Positions 22,794 through 36,300 of a DNA stretch of 64,000 bases are shown here, piece by piece (position 1 is the first letter of the stretch; the number at the start of each line of letters is the position of its first letter). Made by a program: the position numbers and the translations under genes. The notes below the pieces were generated by a model that did no database searches, was not told where the DNA came from, and worked only from the letters and a program-made list of their open reading frames with translations. This DNA is from Wolfiporia cocos (lineage: Eukaryota > Basidiomycota > Agaricomycetes > Polyporales > Phaeolaceae): contig JACCLO010000005.1 of the NCBI GenBank assembly GCA_029448655.1, positions 2,852,001-2,916,000 on the forward strand, read 5' to 3'.

Positions 22794-25700
22794 ATGCAGC
22801 CACCGTGGGCCGAAATGTCTAGCTTCATCCCTCAAAATATTTTCCCCGATAGTGATGCGGGTCGTTCAGGTAACAAACATCTATTATCGTCGTCATACAT
22901 AATGGAGTGCTTCAATACTGAGTGCACTTGATGTACTTCAGTGGACGACTCGCCATTGAATGCATCCGACTATCTAACGCTGAACTCCGACTCTCCCGCC
23001 AGCCAAATCTCGCTAACATCTATCGCGGTTCGTATCTTCGCTGAGTTTCTAAGGTCCATTATCCAATCACATGACGACGCTGTTTCTACAGACCGCTGAG
23101 CACGGTAGCATTCAAGATGACCTTTCCGCTCCGTCTCGAGATGTACCGCTACCGCTCGCAAGTACCGATCAAAACGAATCAGGGTCAGGGCTTAGTAGTA
23201 CGATCAGCGTCGACGCCGACAATGCCGTGAATGGTAAAGAAATGCAGCGTCTTGAGGACGATTCCCAGAAGCCGACTGACGGACGCTCAGCTTTCCGCGA
23301 TGTCAGGCCGCCGGAGACGGATCTTGTCGGCTCAATCTCAGGGATGTACCGGATCCTCGATCTCATCAGCGAACAAGGCAGCGGCGGCTTAGGTCAGTGT
23401 GATCAGATGTGTTTGTTTCACCACCGTTGACCTGGATAGCATTAGTCGACAAAATTGTGATTGCTCAAGACCCACTTGGTCGGTTAATCAATGACTTGTG
23501 TCCGGGAGCGTATACGTCCATGACGAAGGTGGACTTTGCTACCCTCGACAAGCTTGCCATCAGGCCTGTAGGCATATACGGTAGCAAAAGTGAAATAGTC
23601 CGATTGTTACGCTCCAAAAATGCCGTGAACGATGCTACGTGTGTGACACCACCCTTAGACTGTTTCTGAAGTCTAATATACAATTAGCGCCACCATCCTG
23701 TTATCAACGCAAGCATCGCAATCGTATCCGACCAATCAGCCGACACTGCGTTCAGGAATCTATATTCTGCGCATATCAAATACAATAGCGTCAGAGCATG
23801 GTCGAGATCCGCAAGATGCAGAATTATTTTACACTATCTACTGGCCGGAAGATACGACGTGGGACGACAACCCTATGCCATCTGCGCGCCGTAATAGAAC
23901 TACTTTCATGCGGTAGAGACTGCGTTCTTCGACATATAGATCGCCATAGTAACACAATCTGTTATGTAGCTATCTGACGAAGATATCAGATCAGGTCGTC
24001 GCTCTCATATCAGAAGATGACGCAGCGAAGATCATTTGGCAAGAAGAGATTGAAGACATACCAGAAAAGTACCCAGACGACGAGGACGAGGACGAAAGAC
24101 TGTTCACTTTTGAAGTGACTAAAACCCTCGAGCAAGAAGAGAACGCGGTTGCACGTCCTGGTTTCTCCGTGAGTGAATATACGAGATATCCTCCGGGACG
24201 TGCTAATGAGAGCTGATGATTCCTCCATAGATGGAGATTCCTCCGGCACTGCTGCATTCCCAAGTGAAACCAGATGTTTCCGATAGCTCAACTCTGCTCA
24301 ATGCGCGCCTAGTGCCAGGAGACACAGCACAAGGTCTACTCTCTGTGGCGTACAAGCAAGAAGAAAGTAGACGTTTCCCTTTAACGGAGAGTATGAATCC
24401 GTTCAGGTTACAACATTTCATGTACGTTTTAGGGCCTCCTACACATGGGGCTGTGCTTTACGATGATCCGGCCACAGTGACTCCCATTCGTTACGGCTTC
24501 CTGAGGACATGCCGGCAACCTCCCTGGAAATTCTGATACAGAACGGTCTCGATAAACGCGCGAAAGAGATCTGCGACGCATATCGAGCGGCAGTTGAAGC
24601 TGCTCATACATGTGCTGCACAATCCGTTCGAGAGGAAGGACAAGATATGATCGCAAAGTTCAACGAAGAAGAAGCACAGTTACAATGGGCGGTGCAGCAG
24701 AAGTGTGTTGACATTGCCCTGGACGAATATCCGTGAGGCCTAATACTTGATTCTTGTCAATTCTACTCACAGATGGGTAGGACTCTTCAGCGGGAAACTA
24801 TTAATAGCGCACTCCCTACTACGGGAAGTGCCGATGCCACCAGCAAAACGCATGAAGGTGAAGATCTATGACGTGTTGCACTTATAGTCTGACATCGGTG
24901 CTGATACGCTCCAGAGTATCTCAGGGATCTTATCGCAGTTTATCCGGACATCGGTGTCACCCTGGACAAGTTTGATACCAATCGGCTCTCCATCCGCTCT
25001 CAGCCGATCAAGAAACTAAAGAAGCGGGTATTCATGATCAATACAGTCCTTCAAGGACTTGACGGTACTCTTCCGGAAAAGCGAAAGGAGCTGGTTGACG
25101 CTTTTCTGAACGAAGAGCACATTGCCGCAGCAGTTGACGCACTCAAAAACGTCAACGCCACTGGAAAACAGCCTGCCCAAAGCGTTTGGCGAAAGATGGC
25201 ATCTGTTCTAATTGGTGGCGAAAGCAGTGATCTAGATCAACGCTTAGTGGATGCTGACAAGGAGGCATCGTCTGTGGATATTCCCACATTCATCGCCAAT
25301 CTTCAGGAGATCGTCGACAATGAACCCCTCTTAGCCGATGCCGTCGCGAACGTCACCAGATTGGCAATCGAATCCCTGAAGCAGTCTATCGAGAAAGAGA
25401 CCAAGCTCCTCGCTGCGCGTTTTCGCAATATTCAAGAGCGCGATTATAAGCATCAGATCTGCAGAGAAGCTGGTATCCTAGAGTCAAAAAGCATCGAGGC
25501 TGCTCGCATTCAGGCATTGCAGGACTGCGAGGACCGTCTGATCCGACATGGTACCAAGTATGAATAAAACTCTTACGGACAATTCCACAGTACTGATAAT
25601 AGTGCGGGTGAATTCAGGGATATATTCATCGTTCAGCAAGTACAGGAGAACCGTGGTTCGCACTTCAGCAGAAATTATGACATTCAGACATTATCTCTGA

Positions 25701-28700
25701 CTTCGTGACTTCGTAACATTTGTGCAGGGTGGAATAACAGCATATCATATCGCATTACGGGATATCGCGAAACATACACAGAGCCAGCGTTACGGTATAC
25801 ATTTTACCCACTTCAGCTGTTACAGGACGATCAGCATCGCTTGCGACTTGATGCCTCGTATGTCCCAACACCACGCATACACTCGAGCGCAGCCAACTCG
25901 TTCGAGCTTCCCATGAATCATAAGATAACGTAAGTTATTCTGGCTAATATCTATAAACTGTTTGAAGTGAGCGGTAATCCGGTTGTAAAGGCTATGTCGG
26001 CTTCTGTCGGACGGAAGACTCCTGCTCATTGTGGATGACAGCCGCGGTAATTTCAGAATCTTCCTGGAGCAGCCATCTTCCATGGAGGCGGCTCTCAAAC
26101 GTCTTGCGGTCAAGAAAGTCCTTCACCGTGAGAAGGTAGGTGGTGACAGCTTGATAGCATTCGACGAAGAGAAGCGAATGCTCGCGGTGTTGAGCAATGC
26201 CGGAGTGAGTGGATGCGGATCAGCTGCATCAGCATTATCTAACCGACTTCAACATCGCAGGCTGGTCGACGTCTGCAGCTCCATATTTTCGTCTTCGATG
26301 AGACATATGTCGCATTGCAGGGCCTCGGAAGCTCCATCAACCTAGGAATGTGGTATGAAGGGACCGTCTCCATAACCCACATAGCGTTCGTCTCGGGTAG
26401 CGAGGAACTTGTCATCGTTGATGGTAGTGCCAAAATCAGGATTTTCTCGGTTGTGACGCAGCAGTTCCGGTGAGTAACATATCGGAGACATTGCGTTGGA
26501 TTAGCTACTCATTACCTTCTTGCAGGCCAGCGTCTCTCCAACTTCAGCAGGCCCCACGTCAAATCCTCTCGTCTCCGGACGGCTCCTGCTTGCTGACACT
26601 CCATGAGGCTGCCAATGGGTCTTACTGCACTCGCGCCTTCCATTGGTCTACGTTCGGGACATCAGAGGGGATTCCTCTCGACCTTTCCCCACTGAAAGCA
26701 GGAGAGCTCGAGATTACATCGCTTTTGAAGAGGACAAGTGTCCATCTCATGTCGCTGGACTTTGACGAAAGCCGCTGTAACTCGGTTGCTTTGGATATCA
26801 CTCGCAAGACTACCGAATTCATGTTCCAGGAAAGTGGTCGAAGCGATGCACGAAACAAGCGTGGTGGCAAAGCTGCTCAGAACTGCTTTGTGGATTGTCA
26901 TGCAGAGGTTTGGATTAGGTTCCCCGTTGTCCCGGCGGTCCAGAGGCAAACTATCAAGGCATCGGCATGGCGTCGTCGCCGTGCCCTTCTCTTCGTGACG
27001 GGCCGAGATCACGCGTCATATCGCCCTTACTTCGCCGAGAAGGTTTCTACATTCGAGAGAACTACGCGAAAGCCGACAGGGACGGAACTCAGCGATAACA
27101 TTATCGAAGCTGTCGACTACGCGGCCTTTATTGATCACACGATCGTCGACATATCTTGCTTCCGCGCAGGAGAATGGCTTGTTGACTTACTGTGTCTTAT
27201 TCCTATCCATATTGCTGTGACCCGCGACAACAGGTTCATCCCTTTGAAGGATGGTGTTTGGTCGGCGGAACTTGAACGGTCGCTCCTTGGGGCTGATGTC
27301 GCTCGTATTGTCGACTGCTTGTCATTTGGCTGGTATGAGCCCATATTTCAGTCTTACATGGCAGCAAAGGTAAGGTGTTTCATATCTATGACGACCTGGA
27401 TAGTGACTTCGGCGGCACACAGAAAGTCAAGGTCGTGTCCTCAATGGGTAGGCCGATTACGAAGTGATTGGCAATGAATGTTACTGACACAAGCGATAGG
27501 GGAACAATCCGTCGGCAAGAGTTTCGCACTCAATCACCTCGTTGATACGTCATTCGCTGGCTCTGCAATGCGTACAACAGAAGGTGTCTGGATGTCCGTT
27601 GCACCGCTCGATGATGTTATCATAGTAGCATTGGATTTCGAAGGTACGATCATGCATTTGATCTTCTACTGGCATATGCTAATGGCTGCCACCGTAAGGT
27701 GTGCACAGTATCGAGCGCTCGGCACAAGAGGATACCCTTCTTGTCTTGTTCAACACTGCAATCTCAAATCTAGTGAGATCTACTCCAGCAACAGTGGCAA
27801 TTGGCTGATTAACTTCCCCTGATAGGTGTTGTTCAGGAACAACTTCGCTTTATCCCGAGATATCACTGGTCTATTCAAGTCGTTCCAGTCCTCGTCCTCT
27901 GTCCTGGACCCCAAAGCCAACCCTACGCTGTTCCAATCCACTCTGGTCATCATCATCAAGGTAAGCGATTCTTAACTTTGTATGATGTTCCCGAATTCAT
28001 GCTACATCATTAGGATGTGGTAGATAACGACACAAGTGAGATTGTCAAAGAGTATGAACATGATATCTATGTCAAAATGCGAGGTCTCATTTAGTCCTCG
28101 TAGATTCAGCCTCAAGTTCCAGCAGATCGTTCAGCAGGAGCAGGGATCGAACTTCATCAGTCAACTACACAAAGGGAAGCTGGCCATCATTCCGTGGCCG
28201 GTCATTGAGTCTCGCCAGTTTTACACGTTGTTCGGTGGCGTGAGACGTCACCTCGACAAACAAGAGACGACTCACCCGAGAGCCAGTATGTTTTTGCAGA
28301 CGTTGAAAACACTTATGGCAAAATTGAAGGTGAGTGGCTTCTGTCGGTATTCATCGAGCGCAATAACACCACAGGTAGGCTAACGACTGGGGTGCTCTAT
28401 CCCGTGAGTTACGAATAAATTCTATTCGCGGATGTCATCATTATAGACTGATGCAATTCAGAAAATATGGCGGCCCACCGCGCGCAATTACTCCTTACAT
28501 TCCTTCCAAAAGCATTGGCAATCGGAGCCACCGAAATCACTCCCGAGTTCGAACCGCTCAAGGTAGTATCATCGCTGCTGATTGCGTTTCGCAACATGCG
28601 TTAATGTGTTGGCTTGACAGGACTACGACACCGGAGAGATTATTGACAAGGCTGACACACCATCTCTGTTCTGGTTATCAGAACTTGCGACACCGGGTCT

Positions 28701-31700
28701 ATCGTCACCGACAGATCGGGAAGAGACACTGCAGCAGCTCATTCGCTCTTGGGAACGATTCCCACACAATACGCATCGATCTGCAGAAGATGACAAGGAT
28801 TGGGTCGATAGTCTTGACCAGTTTCTGAGCGACCGAGTCCGGCTACGGGTCGAACATGTAGAGGAGTGGTTGCGGCGGAACACTGCGCGACTCCCTGATA
28901 CACACGCTGACTTGCAGAATCTGAGACGAGCAGCCAGCAATATGATCATCGATCTCAGGAGCAGCGTTCAGCTGTGCGGTCTACAATGCGCCACATGCCA
29001 CCTCTCTTGTATCCGTGGGAGACATCATGATGGTCAGCACGACTGTCGAACATCTCATCGCTGCAGCCGCGCGTGTCAATTTGAAGACCATGAAGATGAG
29101 AAGGAGAATTGCGGCCTGCCGTACGTCTCAGAATTCTGTTAGTCTTAGATAGCAGGCATAAAGTTTACCAAATTACTTTCTAGTGCTGGACATCCCGGGT
29201 CCCATATGTGAGCCCTCATCGTGTCCACTGGAACTACATGTACTGATAGCAACCCGTCGCTCAGCTGCAGCATCGCCGAACATTTGTGCGGCGAGCTTTG
29301 CGCATTACATGACCGATCTGGCTGCTTGCAGCATTGCACTAAAGTGAGAATGTCGTTAAATACAGTGTGCCTTTACAAACGCCATGACCGCATAGGTCGT
29401 CGATCATCCGGATGACGAGCATATGTGTTCTGCAACGGTTCACGAGTGTGGCGAGGTAAGCTGTCTACTTTCAAGAAGTCGAATTTTCGTCAACCAATCA
29501 CATGTTCGTGCAGATTTGTGCATTAGCGAATGTAACGCTTCCCTCGGGGGAGATTTACACATGTCAAGACAAATGCCGAGCCCCGACGTAGGAAACCATT
29601 TCCACCTCGAAATGCCCGCTCGCTGATGAACGGACTTCTAGTCGGGAACCTCATGAGCACCACGTGTGCGGTAATCGTCAATGCCCTCTCCAATGTCAAT
29701 TGTGCAAGAGGTTATGTGCCAGTCAGAACCATCTTCATGCTCTTGAGCCAGGTGCACTGCACCTCTGCGGGTCGGTTGCCCATAATACAGTATGAATGTA
29801 GAGCTTTTGAGCTAATTGCTTATGCTCAGTCAAGAACACGCCTGTGATAAACTGTGTTCGGCAGACGGTATTTGTCAGATAGATACTAAGCCCCAATCCA
29901 TTGAGGCTACCTTTACCGGTCGACATGAGACCTTCCAGTACACAAAGGTGTGTCATTGGCGTTAGTATTTATACTAAATCTAATCCTCTTGTCATCCATA
30001 GTATAGCCAAGGTCGGTGGTTCGTCGGATAGTCTCGCATCGGTTGTCTTATTATTCTGGCAATCTCCCAGTATCCAAGCGTCTGAAATGTATCATCCCCA
30101 TTGCTCCTGGTCGAATTGATCATGAAGACATAGGCCCCCACCGCCACACCTTAGAGAAGGACCCATTCCACTTCTGTGAGGCCAGGTAAGTATATTGGGC
30201 GATGGTATACGGAACTGAATGCATGCTGAACATATATAATCATAAGATGCGAGAACTGTGGCTATTTCTGTACGCTCAGGCGTGGTAAGCAACGAGTAGC
30301 GCGGTGTTCAGCACGGACTTTGAGACATTATGATTTATAGGCCACCCACAGCAAGAACACGAGACAAGCCACGGCTCAATGTCGAAGACCCGGTGGGCGA
30401 TCGATGGGCCCGATGGCACGTCCGTAGAGCTTGATGGGAGGAAATTCGCGACTAGCGACGAAGGGGCTCCTATGCTTTGCTCCCTCTTCTGCAGATCTAT
30501 GGGTCGACACTTGCACATCGATTGGTGCCGGACAGACCCTGGCGATGTTTGCTCTGGTCCCGATCACGAGCACATCAAGACTCGCATGCAGCCCAATCCG
30601 CAGCGTAAAAAAGATTGGGTCAATCATAGTTTGTATTGGAGACGAACAGGTGAGTGCACTTGACACTATGTGTCTAGAAGTACTTACGTTAGTCGTAGGT
30701 TTCAAAGGTATCCATCGACGTAGAGTATGAGCATCGGTCATCTTGACTCACATCGGTATCCTGTAGATCCATATCCTCACGAGGACCAAGTCACTTTTGC
30801 GCTGTGGTAAGTCTCAGTTCATATTGAATGTGATCGCAGCTCAAAATATTGAATATCTATAGCGACGCGATGTGTCCAGGTTAGGCTTAGCGTTTACCCT
30901 TTAATCTACGTGCACGTATTGATGATACTGTGGTGAAGGTCAAGAGCACACCGCCGTCGGACGAAGTGGTGCCCCGCAATCATCCCATTGCATCCTACCA
31001 ATCCTTCATGCTCGATACACCTTGGATCAGCCGTTCCCTGGTAACGGCTTAGGGTATATTTCAAACGACGGACATGCTTTCAACTGTCGTAATCCGGCAG
31101 TATTGCAGCAGGCATTCTATGTGTACGTCTAATCCTGTTCGTAAGCTGATGCCAGCGGTGCTGACCTTCACTGGCAAAGTATCTTTGCAATTGATCGGTG
31201 CGTGCTCACGCCATAGACTTGCATATCGTGCTGAACCAACTCGTAGGTCCGGCTCGATGGCTGGAACTGATCGTAGACCTCTGAGCGATAGACCGTCGAC
31301 CCGGCTGCTGACGCGCCAGCACAATAACAGGTTGGGCGCTGTGTACTCGTCCTTGGACGCATTTTGGATCGCTCGACACACTGCCGTCAACGCCGGTGGG
31401 CAGGCAGGGGCGGCAGTCCGACGAGACGCATATACAGTGCTTCTCTTTGATCACGACGTCACTGAATGCCTCGCCAATGACTTCACGAGCACGCCAGACC
31501 AGCTGCTCAACGCTGTCAAGCGGTACTCTACCGGTGGTGGCACGAACTTCACAGCAGCAATACAATCTTGCCAAGCTCTCATGGAACGCCACTGGAGCAC
31601 GGATAGGTATGCGCATCAATACCAGACGGTAGACGTAAGGAACTGATGCAAACCAATGCAGAAATCCCGTGGTAATTTTCCTTTCCGATGGAGAATGCGG

Positions 31701-32104
31701 CATTGCGGACAACGTCGTGCAGAATTTGTGTCTACGGTCAATCGCTCTGGGGTAATGTCACGTCAGCTTATTTTATGCAAATTGAGGAAGCTCAAATCGG
31801 CGACATGAAATTATAGGAAAGCACTGTCGTTCCATGCGGTATCATTCGGGCCTCGCAGTCACGTGCTACAGAGGATGGCTCAGATCGCGGTTGATGTGCA
31901 GGGCCGCGCGCCGCCCGATCCTTTGAACCCATCTCCGACCTCCACATACGCAGAGGCACTTGATAGCGTGAGCATAATCTAAAACTTTCACGCGCGACGA
32001 CGGTACTCACGTTCGTTTCTATGAATCAGGTCCGTTTGGCTGAAACGTTCCTTGGGATCGCCGAGTCGCTGAGAAAGCCTAGAGGGTCTCTCATACACTG
32101 CTGA
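22794..32104 (+). CDS. Giant GTPase-vWA multidomain protein, tandem copy A
   Basis: A protein of roughly 2,400-2,500 residues, unnamed, known to me only as a fungal 'vWA domain' family without function. ATG 22794 starts a small exon (MQPPWAEMSSF) whose splicing matches copy B. In order: a disordered leader; a conserved block SISGMYRILDLISEQ and LVDKIVIAQDPLGRLIND; an acidic linker; helical regions (about 24.5-25.6 kb); a beta-propeller-like region (25.95-27.1 kb, SSPDGSCLLT, RAFHWSTFG); a G domain at 27.4-28.4 kb with P-loop GEQSVGKS, switch TTEGVW and DFEG; a helical stalk; a Cys/His-rich array (28.97-30.72 kb); and a vWA domain (31.05-32.05 kb) with MIDAS DRSGSM, TGGGTNF and FLSDGE. Over 30 short introns; every junction I followed is in frame, with no internal stop. 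TGA at 32102-32104. Confidence 0.82.
27499..28380 (+). other. GBP/VLIG-like large GTPase domain of copy A
   Basis: Spliced exons give GEQSVGKSFALNHLVDTSF (G1), AMRTTEGVWMSV (G2 threonine) and IIVALDFEGVHSIER (G3 as DxxG), then LLVLFNTAISNLVLFRNN and SRDITGLFKSF. The RD dipeptide after the hydrophobic strand is where guanylate-binding proteins carry their unusual base-recognition motif, which replaces the classical NKxD. This fits the GBP, atlastin and very large inducible GTPase branch of the dynamin superfamily. A helical stalk follows. Confidence 0.7.
28970..30720 (+). other. Cys/His-rich putative zinc-binding array of copy A
   Basis: Spliced exons encode many Cys-Cys and Cys-His pairs in regular spacing, such as LQCATCHLSC, EHLCGELCALHDRSGC, HMCSATVHECGE, QCPLQCQLCKRLC and CENCGYFCTL, followed by GHPQQEHETSHGSM and CSLFCRSMGRHLHIDWC. 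The spacing suggests serial zinc-binding modules. Copy B keeps the same cysteines at about 39.9-41.6 kb. I cannot place it in a named zinc-finger family with confidence. Confidence 0.6.
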
Positions 32105-33345
32105 AGTTGCCTATTGATGGATGCGTCGGTTTCGTGGATGACAATTTTGTGTAAGTCATGTAAGTTGTGTTTGATTCCTGGTATGAGTCGCGTGTGAGCA
32201 TGACATCTTGTGGAATGCGTCCCCGAAGTGCGAAACTGCTGCCACTGGAAGTGCATGTACATCAACCGTCTGTGAGCAAGAAACATCTCCAAAGCTCAGG
32301 AAAGCCTCGTATTCCGAGCGTCAGGCTGCAGAGGCTGCTTGATCTGCCTTTTATGATCGGGAAGAAGGCCTTTGGTAATGCCATTTGGAGCCAAGGTCGT
32401 TTTTTGTGTCATGACTAAACTGTTAGCATTACGTGAATATCAGCTGTACCTTCTCACAACAAGATTCGTCTGCGTAGTGCTTGAACTTGTCGTGGACGCA
32501 AGGCTGAGCGAGCGCTGAGCGCTGAGCGCTGAACGCTGATTCTGAGCCGCGGAGCATCAAAGGCCGGTATCCCGGCCGGCGGCCAGGATGCGCTGATCGG
32601 AAGCCGCGCCCGTCGGCATTAGTAATAGCCGAGCCGCTGCCTGGCTTGCCACACTGGTAGCCAGTACGATTCTATTAAGCTACAGCAGCTCATGCTCGCG
32701 GAGCGCCATGATCATCGAGCGTACCGTGCCCGCCGACTTCGACGCGACCATTCAGACCCAAGAGAATGGCTAATCGATGGTCTGCGAGGATCCCTTGACG
32801 AACCCGAATTGAGCACTTCGAGGAGACCATGAGGCTGTTTTTCGAATATCTCGACTCCTGATGCAGACTAATATCACTAGATAACAAGCATCGTTGCGAG
32901 AACGCCGTGCTGCGATCTCCTCGTGCTCACTGTTGAGATCAGATGTGTTCCACGATAAGGGCAGTGGCATGCTACTGCACGCCTCCTGCTCCGGTGTCAC
33001 TTTATCCGTAGGTTGGGCGCTCAACGCTTCTTGGCTTCTATCTCAGTGATCGTTGCACTCGAATGGGATGAGTCTCGGGGGCCTCATCGAAGCTATCACA
33101 CAGTACTGCGGCATGAGCTATGGCTCGTGTCCAACCTAATATATACCGAATTCAGATCTGAGTGGAAGACAGCGAAACGCGTGCATAGCTGTCGAAGAGG
33201 CATTAAAGGAGCAGATCCTTCCAGCACGTTGCGAGCACCCGCATACCCTCAGTGGGATTTCGTCTTCCATTTGCACAGAGGTATCCACTGACATCGGGGA
33301 TCTCGGAGCACCAAACCATCCATCGCCGACTAGTACAGAGACACC
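32105..33345. promoter_or_regulatory. Spacer between tandem giant genes
   Basis: A 1.24 kb gap between copy A stop and copy B start. It holds no gene I can support. A short tandem run of GCTGAGC-like heptamers sits at about 32503-32545, next to a GC-rich palindromic stretch (GGTATCCCGGCCGGCGGCC near 32563-32583). The rest carries the promoter of copy B. Confidence 0.45.
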
Positions 33346-36300
33346 ATGACGTCCTCGTACGCCTCGGCAGGCAATATACCTCCAGATACATTTCCGGTCG
33401 ATGATAGTACTGCCGGGCCTTCAGGTATTTAAATACAATCTATTGATCAAAATAATTGACTGACATCCCTTCAAGCCAACGATATATATATGGGCCACAC
33501 ACCGCCATACATAAGCATTGATTCCCCAGTAGAGTCCACGGCGTATGTCACGCCTGAGATAACTACCGCTGTGACATCGACTATGGTTAGTACGAATTAC
33601 CTGTTCCTTTAAGCATTCGTCTTTGCTTGACCAGCACAATACCAGCACTTCATTGCGCACAAGGATGAGCATGATCAAGGTGGCGGCTTACACTTTTTCT
33701 CCGGCGACAGAAGTACTAATCAACCAGCTGAACAAGACAATACGGTCGATTCTGATACCGGGACAAAACCGACCAGCAGTTTCACCCACACGACTCGTGA
33801 CACCACACAACCTGACACGGATCTTGTCCACTCAATCATGGGCATGTATCGTATTCTAGATCTCATCAGCGAACACAGCAGCGGTGGCCTCGGTAAGTGT
33901 GATCTGTTCGACATCAACTCTACTGATGTTCTGTCTCTTAGTGGACAAAATCATTATCTCTCAGGAATCACTCGGGCGACTAATCAATGATTTACGTCCA
34001 GGGGCATATGCCTCCATGACGAAAGTGGATTTTGCTGCTCTCGACAAGCTAGCAATCAAACCATTGGGTATATACGGCAGCAAGAGCGAGATTGTCCGTT
34101 TTCTAGTTTCCAAAGGCGTAATTGATGAAGCTATGTACGCGCGATTCCGTAATCATGCGCGTCTTCCACACTGAACGCAAATATGCAGGGCATCTGCTTT
34201 ACTGTCGTCTACGGCATCTGAACCCACTTCGACAACAGAACGGATCCTGCGCTCAGGACTGTATATACTACGTGCTACGACAATTTCGACGGATCTCTGC
34301 GGACCAAGTCCTGAAGACGCAGAGATACTATATGTCATATATTGGCCGGAAGATACAACATGGGACATCAATGCGACATCCTCAGTGCTGCGAAACAGGG
34401 CCACGTTCATGCGGTAATGAGTGATCTCTTGCCCAAACTCCGATTTCGGTGGCTAATCCATTCATTAGCTACTTGACGAAAATCGCAGACCAGGTTGTCG
34501 CTCTTGTTTCCGACGATGACGCATCCAAGATTGTCTGGAAGGAGGAGAACGAGAATATCCAAGATAACGATTCTGAGGACGAGGACGATGATGACCGCAT
34601 GGTCATTTTCCAGGTGACGAAGACTCGCGAAGAGAAGGAGAATGTCACTGCGCGACCTGGCTTTTCCGTGAGTTACCCTCAATTGAGTGTGGACTCAGTG
34701 AGTTCATATTTATGCTCACAACCTCATAGATGAATATTCCACAGTTGCGGTCACGATTATCGTCTGACCCAAATGTTGATCCCGCTCTCCTCAGACCGCG
34801 GCTGATTCCCGGTGACGTACAACAGGGATTGCTGACGGTGACTTATCAAGGTGCACAAGTACGACGTGAACGGGTTGATGAAGACCGGACGCCAGTTTGG
34901 CTACGAAAGACCATGTACGCTGCCATATCGTCAGGTATTATTTCACTCTGACTATTGCGCGCTGATTCTCTTGAATAGGTCTTCCGAGTCCCTTCATCTC
35001 AGCGAGAATATGACATTGTCATCTCTAGATATTCTCATGGGGCATGGGCTAAGTGATCGAGCAGAAGATGTATGCAGGGACTATCGCACGGACGTCGAAG
35101 CAATCACAAGACGTGCGGGGGCGGTGGAACGGGATATGGAAGATCAGATGCGCTCGGTATTAGATCAGGCTACTCAACAACTGGAGCGATCCGTGAGGCA
35201 GGCCTGTGTCGATGTCGTCATGTCAAATTATCCGTGAGGCATCCAGATTTCCTTTTTATCTGTTTTTGAAGGCTCAGTCGTCGAGCGGCGCCATCTTTAG
35301 GGCTCTAAATCGTGACATCCTCGCTGGTAATAAGTCCTTCAGCGAGGTGTATGCTACAAATACGCAGAATGCCTCAGATGGTTCGGATGTCCAAAGCACC
35401 TGTGACGCGCCGGACAATGAGGGCACTGTGGTGCTCAAGGATGACTTGGGTCATTCCATCGCTGATTCCAAGGACTCTGCCGACGTAATGGTTGCGCCAG
35501 CCAGTACTGACGACGGGGATGCAGCGAAGGCGCCAAATGTCTCTAATGTCATTGACAACACGGATGCCACGGATGCCACGGATGCCACGGATGTTACGGA
35601 TGTTACGGATGCCACAGATGCCACGGATGTTACGGATAACACAGGCATTACGAATACCTTGGATTCGTCGAGCGCTACGGACGCTACGGATACCATGGAT
35701 GTCACAAATGTCCGGGATGCCACGGAGACTCTGGGTGCCACGAGGGCCAAGGATGCCTCATGTACGTCAGAGACAATGGAAACCATTGATGCTACTAGTG
35801 TCGCAAGCCCCTCGGATGCTCCAAATGAACTTGATGCTGTTGAAGACATGATAACCACTGATGCAACGCACAACAGAGGTCAAGTAGCCCATTCCCCAGA
35901 GCACACGCATAACCTAACATGTATCGCAGATTATCTTGAACACCTCAAGGCGCTTTATCCCGCAGTACAGACTGCACTTGCCGACGACAATGCGAAGCCT
36001 CTGTCAATCAAATCAGCGCAGTTTCATGGTCTAAAACAGCGCATTCTTATCATCGACATCTTGCTTCGCGATCAACGAGGTGCCGCGGTAGAGAGAAAAG
36101 AGCAGCTTGTGAAGGACATCCTTGAGAAGGGTGATAGGGTGACTTCACTGAGAACTACACACACCTTCCTGCAGAGGGCCTTGTGTCTCTTTCGGGGGTC
36201 CGATGACACTGACCAACGTCTCAAGGCCGCCGAGAACGACGTTTCGAGCATAGATGATGAAACCTTCTTTGCCACACTAAAAGATATTGTGCAGCGCGAG

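Noticed and set aside
22794..32104. Giant gene A as a pseudogene of copy B
   Set aside because: Apparent stops fall in introns. Each exon pair compared with copy B rejoins in frame, with alternative acceptors explaining the doubtful cases near 24780 and 28375.
35550..35720. Repeat array considered as a CRISPR array
   Set aside because: Units are contiguous 9-mers without spacers, inside an open reading frame, in a eukaryotic genome.
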